Positions 1 to 5,582 are shown, counted from the first letter of the stretch. The stretch: 11,310 nt of DNA from Victivallales bacterium (GCA_018648945.1 JABGQJ010000198.1:1-11310); one strand, 5' to 3'. Notes: a model not told the origin generated them from the sequence alone. Numbers and translations are program-made.

Positions 1-1
1 T

Positions 2-16
2 CATGGCTGATGCTCC
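2..16 (-). promoter_or_regulatory. Possible ribosome binding site and ATG of a leftward gene leaving the window
   Basis: On the minus strand a GGAG (complement of 13-16) stands 8 nt before an ATG (complement of 2-4), a normal Shine-Dalgarno spacing. Only the start codon would lie inside the window, so no protein can be read. A perfect TATAAT occurs further upstream on the same strand (complement of 224-229), but I see no good -35 box with it. The alternative is that a rightward gene ends here: frame 1 is open from base 1 to a TAG at 91-93, and frame 3 closes at 27-29. The sequence does not decide between these. Confidence 0.2.
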
Positions 17-99
17 GTATCCTGACTGACGTTGGGGCACGATCAACACGCGAGGAATCCAAGGCCCGTTGCCCCTTCGCGCCCGTACCGTAGACCGCT

Positions 100-130
100 C
101 TGGCAAGGAGGTCAACCGACCACCTGCCAG
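100..130. other. Strong imperfect hairpin in the left intergenic region
   Basis: CTGGCA (100-105) pairs with TGCCAG (125-130). GG (107-108) pairs with CC (123-124) and GGTC (110-113) with GACC (118-121). There is one bulged A (106), one A-A mismatch (109/122) and an AACC tetraloop, giving 12 base pairs. No T run follows on either strand, so it is not a standard intrinsic terminator. If a rightward gene ends at the TAG at 91-93, the hairpin sits just after its stop and could protect the mRNA 3' end. Function unknown. Confidence 0.4.
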
Positions 131-182
131 GAAACACCCCGAGTCCCCCTACCTAGACCCACAATTCTTATCGAAAAACCCA

Positions 183-373
183 CCATATACTCTTGCATTC
201 CCCAAGGCTAGAGCTACTGTATCATTATACGAAACGGGACACCGAAACACAGCGAGACAGACACCCAAACTCGATTTCCCAGACAACCAAAAACTCATTT
301 GCCCCCGGCAGGTCACCCTCCTCCCTTCCTCTTCCTTCCTCTCTCCTCTCTTCCCGACCCTGCCGGGGGTTTT
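183..373 (+). repeat. Copy 1 of a putative dispersed 3'-end element (inverse of 5402-5582)
   Basis: Read rightward, this stretch has the same order of words as the minus strand of 5582-5402. CCATATAC (183-190) is followed by CTTGC, then an ATACGAAA-like stretch, then CACAGC (248-253), then an A/C-rich G-poor tract, then the C-rich stem, pyrimidine loop and U tract. CCATATAC to CAGC spans 71 nt here and 67 nt in copy 2. From there to the stem is about 49 and 37 nt. The stem is clearly shared. The upstream similarity is patchy and could partly reflect shared composition, since a C-rich, G-poor RNA also looks like a Rho loading site. Confidence 0.4.
302..373 (+). terminator. Intrinsic terminator with a 41-nt pyrimidine loop (copy 1)
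   Basis: CCCCCGGCA (302-310) pairs with TGCCGGGGG (361-369). The stem continues with GGTC (311-314) to GACC (356-359) past a single bulged C360, giving 13 base pairs. TTTT (370-373) follows. The loop 315-355 is C and T throughout except its first base. That loop is far longer than the usual 3-8 nt of intrinsic terminators. It insulates the promoter at 411-439 from rightward transcription entering from the left. It may be the 3' end of a gene left of the window or of a small RNA made from 100-300. Confidence 0.6.
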
Positions 374-410
374 CCTTGTCCGGCCCTTCTCCGAAAGTCG
401 CAGTGGAACC

Positions 411-439
411 TTGACGGCGCGCCCCTGTCCGCGTAAAGT
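411..439 (+). promoter_or_regulatory. Sigma70-type promoter of the aromatic operon
   Basis: A -35 box TTGACG (411-416, five of six consensus) and a -10 box TAAAGT (434-439, four of six) are separated by exactly 17 nt. Transcription would begin near 446. That leaves about 30 nt before the leader peptide start codon at 475, the layout seen in classical amino acid operon leaders. The promoter lies just downstream of the terminator at 302-373. No convincing operator palindrome (for example a TyrR-type box) was seen, so control appears to rest mainly on the attenuator. Confidence 0.65.
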
Positions 440-474
440 ACAGCTTGAGTAACCGACAAATCAGGCGAGACCCG

Positions 475-528
475 ATGAATACGTCCGTCCGCAATCTCTT
501 TTACGAGTTTACCTACTACTTCCCGTAG
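475..528 (+). CDS. Phe/Tyr leader peptide of the attenuator (17 aa)
   Basis: ATG at 475 opens a 17-codon frame ending in TAG (526-528) that encodes MNTSVRNLFYEFTYYFP. Six of the last nine residues are aromatic: Phe codons at 499, 508 and 520 and Tyr codons at 502, 514 and 517. There is no Trp codon. An AGGCGAG (463-469) lies 5 nt upstream as a modest ribosome binding site. The C-terminal aromatic cluster ending in Phe-Pro-stop recalls the E. coli PheL leader (known family behaviour). The codons overlap the 5' arm of the first leader hairpin, so ribosome position would set the downstream fold. The peptide probably has no function beyond sensing charged tRNA-Phe and tRNA-Tyr. It is too short for ordinary gene finders. 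Confidence 0.85.
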   Translation: MNTSVRNLFYEFTYYFP

Positions 529-595
529 GTGGGGTTGCGTGTGGGTGTACACCAGATACCACGCAAGCCCCGCCTGACGGCGGGGCTTTTTTTTT
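511..595 (+). promoter_or_regulatory. Transcription attenuator with mutually exclusive RNA folds
   Basis: Segment 1, ACCTAC (511-516, overlapping Thr and Tyr codons of the leader), pairs with GTAGGT (525-530). Segment 2, GGTGGGGTTGCGTG (528-541), pairs with segment 3, CACGCAAGCCCCGCC (560-574), over 14 pairs with one G-U and one bulged G567; this is the antiterminator. Segment 3 also forms the terminator stem with 579-588. The palindrome GGTGTACACC (544-553) can fold on its own inside the antiterminator loop. Inferred logic: stalling at Phe or Tyr codons 499-522 frees segment 2 and favours readthrough. A ribosome reaching the stop at 526-528 covers segment 2, so the terminator forms. Confidence 0.85.
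565..595 (+). terminator. Attenuator terminator (3:4 hairpin plus T9)
   Basis: GCCCCGCC (567-574) pairs perfectly with GGCGGGGC (579-586) around a TGAC loop, and A565-A566 add two pairs with T587-T588. Nine consecutive T (587-595) follow. This is a strong canonical intrinsic terminator lying upstream of pheA with no complete conventional gene before it. That position is what a conditional, leader-controlled terminator requires. Confidence 0.9.
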
Positions 596-768
596 GCCGA
601 CCGTTCCCAACCGACCAGAGACATGAGCACACCGATCCCCCAGAGCAAGGAGACCATGCTGAACGCCCAGTGCCTTAGCGCCCCCGCGTTCGGCCGGTTT
701 TATGCTGTCTCCATCCCCGGAGTCGAGTGAGCGCACGCCTGTGATGGAGAAGTGACTCGCGTCATATG

Positions 769-802
769 AACGGCTCCGAGGGCTCCGGCTTTCGGAGCCG
801 TT
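769..802 (+). other. Perfect hairpin with two competing 5' arms upstream of pheA
   Basis: AACGGCTCCGA (769-779) pairs perfectly over 11 bp with TCGGAGCCGTT (792-802). The loop carries a second GGCTCCG (781-787) that can pair instead with CGGAGCC (793-799). So two mutually exclusive stems share one 3' arm. The trailing GTGTTTGT is only weakly T-rich, so termination here would be inefficient. It sits in the 266-nt spacer between the attenuator and pheA, which holds no convincing gene. Short open frames exist there (623-730, 35 codons; 766-855, 29 codons) but without good ribosome binding sites. The hairpin may stabilise the processed mRNA or act as a second regulatory stem. Confidence 0.45.
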
Positions 803-861
803 GTGTTTGTCTCCCCCGCAGAACGACCATATGCCCCATCCAGGATCAGGAATAGCAGACC

Positions 862-1740
862 ATGACCGGTGAACCCAGACGAGTGGCCATCCAGGGAATC
901 CAGGGATCGTTCCACGATATTGCCGCCCGGCAATACTTCGGCGACGAGATCACCATCGTCCCCTGCGCGACCTTCGCCGAGCAGTTCGCGGCGCTGGACA
1001 CCTACGCCGCCGACACGGCCATGATGGCGATCGAGAACTCGGTGGCGGGCAGCATCCTGTCGAACTACAGCTTGGTGCGCAGCTCCCGGGCCCGCATCGT
1101 GGGTGAGATCTACTTGCGCATCGCCCAGAACCTCATGGCGTTGCCGGGGCAACGGGTGGAGGACATCACCGAGGTCCGTTCCCACCCCATGGCCATCAAC
1201 CAAAGTCGGGTCTGGTTCGATGCCCATCCCCATATCCGGCTCGTGGAATGGGGCGACACCGCATCGAGTGCCAAGGTGATCGCCGACGAGGGGCTGATGG
1301 GGGTGGGTGCCATCGCCAGCGAACTGGCCGCCGAGATGTATGGGCTTGAGCTCCTGGGCCGGGAGATCGAGACCAACAAGCGGAACTACACCCGCTTCCT
1401 GATCCTCTCCGAACACGAGATCAAAGGGCTGGAAGGGCATCCGGACAAGGCTTCGCTCTGCTTCTCGCTGCCACATCAACCAGGCAGCCTCGCCCGCGCC
1501 CTCTCCATTCTTTCCTACTACGACGTGGACCTGAGCAAGATTCAGTCCCTTCCCATCATCGGGCGCGAATGGCAGTACCTCTTCTACATCGACCTCGCCT
1601 TCGACGATCCAGTTCGGTACCGGCAGGCTCTCTCGGCCATGCGTCCACTCACCGAGACCTTCGAGGAACTGGGCGAGTACCAGAGGGGCAGGCGATCCTT
1701 CGAACAGGTACACCATGCCATGGCCGAGAACGGGCAGTAG
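862..1740 (+). CDS. pheA: Prephenate dehydratase with ACT domain
   Basis: Converts prephenate to phenylpyruvate, the committed step to phenylalanine, in the cytoplasm. The 292-residue length fits a monofunctional dehydratase. The catalytic domain covers about 7-185. It shows IQGIQGSFHDIAA near the N-terminus, AIENSVAGSI (56-65), SHPMAINQ (107-114) and the NYTRF signature with the catalytic Thr177-Arg178-Phe179. The ACT domain (about 197-277) has PGSLARAL and IQSLPIIGREW, where enteric enzymes have the ESRP motif that contributes to Phe binding; Bacteroidota-type enzymes share this variant. The ATG is chosen because AGGA (848-851) lies 10 nt upstream. It is the first structural gene after the attenuator. 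The next gene's ribosome binding site overlaps its stop codon. No chorismate mutase domain is present; that activity is in the third gene. Confidence 0.95.
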   Translation: MTGEPRRVAIQGIQGSFHDIAARQYFGDEITIVPCATFAEQFAALDTYAADTAMMAIENSVAGSILSNYSLVRSSRARIVGEIYLRIAQNLMALPGQRVEDITEVRSHPMAINQSRVWFDAHPHIRLVEWGDTASSAKVIADEGLMGVGAIASELAAEMYGLELLGREIETNKRNYTRFLILSEHEIKGLEGHPDKASLCFSLPHQPGSLARALSILSYYDVDLSKIQSLPIIGREWQYLFYIDLAFDDPVRYRQALSAMRPLTETFEELGEYQRGRRSFEQVHHAMAENGQ

Positions 1741-1749
1741 GAAGTGGGC

Positions 1750-2637
1750 ATGACAGATACAGCGAGACGTACCAACGGCAGCGACGAGGCAGGCCGAACG
1801 ATGACGGTCGTTGGCTTGGGCCTGATTGGCGGCTCCATGGCCACCGATCTGCGACGCAGGGGATTCGCGAACCGGATCATCGGCGTCGACAGTGCGCCCA
1901 TGCACTGCGAGGCGGCCGTGCGGCTGGGGCTGGTGGACGAGACGACGGACCTCGCCACTGCCGTGGCCCAGTCGGACTACATCCTGGTCGCGATCCCGGT
2001 CAGCGCGAGCCTGCAGGTGCTCCCCCAGGTCCTGGACCTGGTGACGACGCAGACCGTGACCGATGTCGGCAGCACCAAGCGGGCTGTCGTCGATGCGCTC
2101 CGCGGCCACCCCAAGCGCTCCCGGTTCGTGCCCTCCCACCCCATGGCGGGAACCGAGAATTCGGGGCCCTGGGCGGCCTTGCCCAACCTCTTCGAGGGCA
2201 AGGCGGGCATCGTCTGCGACGTCGCGGACAGCGACGAGGATGCGCTGCGCGAGGTGGAGGCCATGTACCGCGCACTGAACATGCGGCTGGTGCGCCTCCG
2301 GGCCGACCAGCACGACGAGCATGTGGCCTACGTGTCCCACATCTCCCATGTAACCAGCTTCGCCCTGGCCCTCACAGTCCTCGAGAAGGAAGAGGATGAG
2401 CACACCCTCTTCGACCTCGCCAGCGGCGGCTTCAGCTCCACCGCCCGGCTGGCCAAGAGCTCGCCCGAAATGTGGACCCCCATTTTCCGCCAAAACGCCG
2501 ACAACGTCCTCAATGTACTGGACGAATACCTGAAGCAGGTGCAGCGATTTCGAGATTGCCTGGTCGAAGGGGACGCCGAAGGGCTCACCCGCATGATCCG
2601 CAACGCGAACGATATTCGCCGCGTTCTCAACGGCTAA
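1750..2637 (+). CDS. tyrA: Prephenate dehydrogenase
   Basis: Oxidatively decarboxylates prephenate to 4-hydroxyphenylpyruvate for tyrosine synthesis. The 295 residues form a Rossmann domain with GLGLIGGS (22-29). Asp47 at the end of the second strand favours NAD over NADP (inference from dinucleotide-fold rules). DVGSTKR (105-111) and SHPMAGTENSG (129-139) are the family signatures, with His130 in the latter. The helical dimerisation part carries HVAYVSHISHVTS and LASGGFSSTARLAKSSPEMW. No C-terminal ACT domain is present. ATG 1750 is chosen because AGGAA (1739-1743, overlapping the pheA stop) lies 6 nt upstream; an in-frame GTG at 1744 would overlap that site. Tight coupling to pheA implies balanced expression of the competing Phe and Tyr branches. 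Confidence 0.94.
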   Translation: MTDTARRTNGSDEAGRTMTVVGLGLIGGSMATDLRRRGFANRIIGVDSAPMHCEAAVRLGLVDETTDLATAVAQSDYILVAIPVSASLQVLPQVLDLVTTQTVTDVGSTKRAVVDALRGHPKRSRFVPSHPMAGTENSGPWAALPNLFEGKAGIVCDVADSDEDALREVEAMYRALNMRLVRLRADQHDEHVAYVSHISHVTSFALALTVLEKEEDEHTLFDLASGGFSSTARLAKSSPEMWTPIFRQNADNVLNVLDEYLKQVQRFRDCLVEGDAEGLTRMIRNANDIRRVLNG

Positions 2638-2686
2638 CCCGCTTCGCCGCCTCCCAACACAGACAGACAGAACAACGAGACTGACC

Positions 2687-3769
2687 ATGAATACCCTACC
2701 TCTCAGCCAATGGGATCTGCCTAACCCGCAGCGCCCCATCGTGATCGCCGGGCCATGCAGCGCCGAGTCCGAGGAGCAGATGCTCGCCACCGCCCGGGGA
2801 CTGGCCGGATCGCACGTGTCAGTCTTCCGCGCGGGCATCTGGAAACCCCGCACTCGGCCAGGCTCCTTCGAGGGCTACGGTTCCATCGCCCTCGACTGGC
2901 TCCGCACGGTCAAACAGGAGACCGGCCTCTGGACCGCCACCGAGGTGGCCTCGCCGAAGCATGTCTACGAGGCCCTGCGCACGCAAGTGGACCTCGTCTG
3001 GATCGGGGCACGCACCAGCGCCAACCCCTTCGCCGTGCAGGAGATTGCCGATGCGCTCCGCGGCGTGAACATCCCGGTGCTCGTCAAGAACCCCGTGAAC
3101 CCAGACGTGGATCTCTGGCAGGGCGCCATCGAGCGTCTGGCGGACAGCGGCCTTGGCCGCATCGGGGCCATCCATCGCGGCTTCTCCAGTGCCAGCAAAT
3201 CCCCCTACCGCAACGAACCCCAATGGCAGTTGCCCATTGAACTCCGCCGTCGGTTGCCCGATGTTCCCATGTTCTGCGATCCGAGTCATATTGCAGGCAA
3301 CACCGAATTCATCGAAGATCTCGTCCGTCGAGCCATGAGTCTGGCCTACGATGGCGTCATGGTCGAGACGCACTGCAACCCGGGCGTTGCCCTGAGCGAC
3401 GCCCAGCAACAACTCACTCCGGAACAGCTCCATAACCTTCTCACACATGTGGTGGTGCCGCAAATGACCAGCGAAAGCCCCGATTTCCAGAGCCAGCTCA
3501 GCGAACTCCGTGCCGAAATCGACGAATGCGACCGGCAACTGCTGGAGCTACTGAGCCGGCGCATGGAGGTCGCGGTCAGGATCGGTCAGATCAAGAAGGA
3601 CAACAACATCGCCGTCCTCCAGACCGGTCGCTGGGATGCCATCGTCCAGCGCATCCACGAACGGGCCAGCCAATATGGCTTCAGCACCGACTTCGTGGAC
3701 AAGGTCTTCACGGCCATTCACCAGGAGTCCATCGACAAGCAGCAACATCTGATCCTCGAGGAGGACTAG
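2687..3769 (+). CDS. aroG: DAHP synthase (type I-beta) fused to AroQ chorismate mutase
   Basis: The N-terminal domain (about 1-262) condenses phosphoenolpyruvate and erythrose 4-phosphate to DAHP, the first step of the shikimate pathway. It shows GPCSAES with metal ligand Cys24, RAGIWKPRTRPGSFEG (48-63), ARTSANPFAVQE (108-119), LVKNPVNPD, AIHRGFSS, CDPSHIAGN with His201, and Glu227 in VETHCNP. Asp238 is the likely fourth metal ligand. The C-terminal domain (about 268-355) is an all-helical AroQ chorismate mutase (LRAEIDECDRQLLELLSRR, then IKKDN, GRWDAIV and HQESIDKQQ), which makes prephenate from chorismate. The fusion is a known Bacteroidota-type arrangement in which the mutase domain can confer feedback control. 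It supplies prephenate to the two upstream gene products. The 49-nt gap after tyrA has only a weak ribosome binding site (GAGA). Confidence 0.95.
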   Translation: MNTLPLSQWDLPNPQRPIVIAGPCSAESEEQMLATARGLAGSHVSVFRAGIWKPRTRPGSFEGYGSIALDWLRTVKQETGLWTATEVASPKHVYEALRTQVDLVWIGARTSANPFAVQEIADALRGVNIPVLVKNPVNPDVDLWQGAIERLADSGLGRIGAIHRGFSSASKSPYRNEPQWQLPIELRRRLPDVPMFCDPSHIAGNTEFIEDLVRRAMSLAYDGVMVETHCNPGVALSDAQQQLTPEQLHNLLTHVVVPQMTSESPDFQSQLSELRAEIDECDRQLLELLSRRMEVAVRIGQIKKDNNIAVLQTGRWDAIVQRIHERASQYGFSTDFVDKVFTAIHQESIDKQQHLILEED

Positions 3770-3773
3770 GGAC

Positions 3774-4826
3774 GTGGATGCCATGCTGCAGACCATCGAG
3801 ATCAGCGGTGCATCAGGCGACTCCACGGTCACCGTGGGCGGCACCGTGCCCATGGTCGCCGACCTGGTGCCCAAGGGGGCGCGGGTCTTCTGCGTCACCG
3901 ACGAGAATGTGGCGCGCCTCCATGGGGCCGCTCTGCCGCTCTGGCCGCAGTTGCTGATTGGACAGGGGGAGAAAAGCAAGACGGTCGAGACGGTCCTCGA
4001 GCTCTTCCGCCCGCTCCTCGCCCAGGAGGCCGACCGAGGGATCTTCCTGGTCGGTGTCGGCGGCGGCATTGTCTGCGACGTCACCGGATTCCTTGCCTCC
4101 ACCTTCATGCGCGGGGTCCGCTTCGGCTTCGTCTCCACCACGCTCCTGGCTCAGGTCGACGCCAGCGTGGGCGGCAAGAACGGGGTGAACGTGGATGGGT
4201 ACAAGAACATTATGGGGCCCTTCAATCAGCCCGAGTTCGTGCTCTGCCCCGCCGATGCCCTGAGCACTCTTCCCACCAAGGAACTAGGCTGCGGCCTGGC
4301 CGAGATCCTCAAGCATATTCTGATCGCCGATGCTGCCATGCTCCCCTATCTGGAAGAGCACGCGGAAGATGCACTGGCCGCCAACCCCGAGGTGCTTGGC
4401 GCGCTGGTGGCCCACTCCGTCCGCATCAAGGCTGGGGTGGTCAACCAGGATGAACGCGAGGCAGGCGAACGGCGCAAGCTCAATTTCGGGCACACCCTGG
4501 GCCACGCGATCGAGAAGCTTCAGGGCGTGCCGCATGGCCACGCCGTCGGCATCGGCACGGCCCTCGCCGTCCGTCTCTCTGCCCGGCGTGGGCTCATCGG
4601 GCAAGCCGAGGTGGAGCGGGTGGAAGCCCTGCTGCACCGTCTTGGCCTGCCCACCCGCCCCAGCGTGGCTGCGGACGCGATCATCGATACCATGCGCCAC
4701 GACAAGAAGCGCGCCGGCGAACGGATTCACTTCGTCTTCCTGGCCGAACTCGGTCGGGCCGTGGTCGAATCCATGCCCCTGGCCGAACTGGAAGCCGACG
4801 CGCGCGCCGTATTGGCGGAGATGTAG
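3774..4826 (+). CDS. aroB: 3-Dehydroquinate synthase
   Basis: Cyclises DAHP to 3-dehydroquinate, directly after the reaction of the preceding gene product. It uses NAD and a divalent metal. The 350 residues show GEKSKT (65-70), GVGGGIVCDVTGFLAST (94-110) for the dinucleotide, and STTLLAQVDASVGGKNGVN (121-139). GLAEILKH contributes Glu177 and NFGHTLGHAIE (238-247) and PHGHAV (253-258) contribute the metal histidines. The last motif is usually HGEAV, so His256 replaces a common Glu. The GTG at 3774 is preferred because GAGGAGGA (3758-3765), inside the end of the previous gene, lies 8 nt upstream; an in-frame ATG at 3783 is possible. The gene starts 4 nt after the preceding stop and ends 1 nt before the next start, so it is translationally coupled on both sides. 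Confidence 0.94.
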   Translation: MDAMLQTIEISGASGDSTVTVGGTVPMVADLVPKGARVFCVTDENVARLHGAALPLWPQLLIGQGEKSKTVETVLELFRPLLAQEADRGIFLVGVGGGIVCDVTGFLASTFMRGVRFGFVSTTLLAQVDASVGGKNGVNVDGYKNIMGPFNQPEFVLCPADALSTLPTKELGCGLAEILKHILIADAAMLPYLEEHAEDALAANPEVLGALVAHSVRIKAGVVNQDEREAGERRKLNFGHTLGHAIEKLQGVPHGHAVGIGTALAVRLSARRGLIGQAEVERVEALLHRLGLPTRPSVAADAIIDTMRHDKKRAGERIHFVFLAELGRAVVESMPLAELEADARAVLAEM

Positions 4827-4827
4827 C

Positions 4828-5370
4828 ATGAGCGCGCGCGGGCTGGTCGAGTTCGTCACCGACCGGGACATCTTCGAGCGTGTCCTCGCCGAACGGGTCC
4901 CGGCAGCGGAGCGCTTTGTCTGGATCGGCACGGCCGACATCAAGGACGCCCATGTGCCCAAGGGAAAGCGCTTCGTCCCCTTCCTGGAGATCCTCTCCGA
5001 TCTCCTCGGCGACGGGGTCGCCGTGCGCCTGATCCATGCCAAGGAGCCCGGCCCCGTCTTCCGCAAGGACTTCGACCGCTATCCCAACCTGATCACGGGC
5101 CTGGAACGGCTCCTCTGCCCCCGCGTGCACTTCAAGAGCGTCATCATCGATGGCACCTTCGCCTACTCCGGCAGCGCCAATCTCACCGGCGCGGGCATGG
5201 GGGCCAAGAGCGTGGGCAAGCGAAATTTCGAGTCCGGCTTTCTCACCCACGACCCCGAACTCGTCCATGCCATCATGACCCAGTTCGACGCCGTCTGGAT
5301 GGGAAGCCGCTGCGGCGAATGCCGGCGGCGCGAATACTGCGCCGACGCCCCCGACATGATCGGGGACTGA
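4828..5370 (+). CDS. Half-size phospholipase-D-like protein with one HKD motif
   Basis: A 180-residue protein with one complete PLD motif: HFKSVIID (His101, Lys103, Asp108), six residues, then GSAN (115-118) and LTGAG. Single-motif members such as Nuc nucleases act as homodimers (known family behaviour), so it could be a phosphodiesterase or nuclease. A cysteine group, RCGECRRREYC (Cys162, Cys165, Cys171), near the C-terminus could bind a metal. No signal peptide or membrane segment is seen. The ATG at 4828 lies 1 nt after the aroB stop. The frame stays open further upstream inside aroB, but those codons are antisense-like shadow of aroB and carry no PLD features. It is last in the aromatic operon, where no role for a PLD is known. 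Substrate unknown. Confidence 0.85.
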   Translation: MSARGLVEFVTDRDIFERVLAERVPAAERFVWIGTADIKDAHVPKGKRFVPFLEILSDLLGDGVAVRLIHAKEPGPVFRKDFDRYPNLITGLERLLCPRVHFKSVIIDGTFAYSGSANLTGAGMGAKSVGKRNFESGFLTHDPELVHAIMTQFDAVWMGSRCGECRRREYCADAPDMIGD

Positions 5371-5401
5371 AGGCAGCCACGAAGCCGGGAAGGTACCAAA
5401 C

Positions 5402-5478
5402 AAAAAACACCCCGGCAGGACTTATGGGAGAGAAGAGAGATGAGGAGAGAGGAAGAGAAGAAAGGAAGCCTACCGGGG
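5402..5478 (-). terminator. Intrinsic terminator with a 49-nt pyrimidine-rich loop (copy 2)
   Basis: On the minus strand CCCCGGTAGG (5478-5469) pairs with CCTGCCGGGG (5419-5410), and TGTTTTTTG (5409-5401) follows. The loop (5468-5420) is nearly all C and T. The one irregular pair is a U-G wobble in the leftward transcript but a C-A mismatch in the rightward one. Structure therefore appears maintained for leftward transcription, ending the cluster that begins beyond the right edge. On the plus strand the hairpin is followed by CATTAAATTG without a T run, so it is a poor terminator for the aromatic operon, though it may still help there. Confidence 0.7.
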
Positions 5479-5582
5479 CATTAAATTGTGCGTACTGTTT
5501 GGTTTGTAGCCCTTTGCTGTTCTTGGTCTTTCGTCTTACGTACATATTGACCCAGCAGAAATGGGCAAGTTCCGGTATATGG
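5402..5582 (-). repeat. Copy 2 of the putative dispersed 3'-end element
   Basis: Leftward reading gives CCATATAC (5582-5575), CTTGC, a TACGTAAGACGAAAGACC-like stretch, AACAGC (5521-5516), an A/C-rich tract, then the shared GC stem, pyrimidine loop and U tract. This matches copy 1 at 183-373 in order and rough spacing, in inverted orientation. With 5583-5676 it fills the 306-nt space between the two convergent operons, where I see no gene. Relatedness of the stem is visible; common descent of the whole unit is inference. Confidence 0.4.

Noticed and set aside
183..230. A promoter for a rightward small RNA (TTGCAT at 193 with TACTGT or TATCAT)
   Set aside because: The hexamers match poorly or the spacing is 21 nt; not enough to call.
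69..452. A 127-codon plus-strand frame in the left intergenic region
   Set aside because: It runs through the terminator stem, the pyrimidine loop and the promoter, is Pro/Arg/Ser-rich as expected from composition, and has no ribosome binding site.
225..657. Minus-strand frames (225-494 and 313-657) over the leader region
   Set aside because: They read the polypurine complement as Glu/Arg/Gly runs and cross the attenuator; no family resemblance.
623..730. A 35-codon frame after the attenuator, containing FGRFYAV, considered as a second leader peptide
   Set aside because: The aromatic residues are few and not close to a strong terminator, and the ribosome binding sites are poor.
2659..2672. 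Three CAGA tetranucleotide repeats upstream of aroG, considered for phase variation
   Set aside because: Three copies are too few to slip at meaningful rates, and they lie in a short gap with no promoter spacing to modulate.
700..2853. A 717-codon open frame on the minus strand across pheA and tyrA
   Set aside because: It lies antisense to two genes with unmistakable family motifs, and its translation shows no domain. Long antisense frames are expected in GC-rich coding DNA.
5402..5478. CRISPR or tandem repeat reading of the purine-rich tract
   Set aside because: There are no regular repeat units or spacers; the tract is a single low-complexity loop between two complementary arms.
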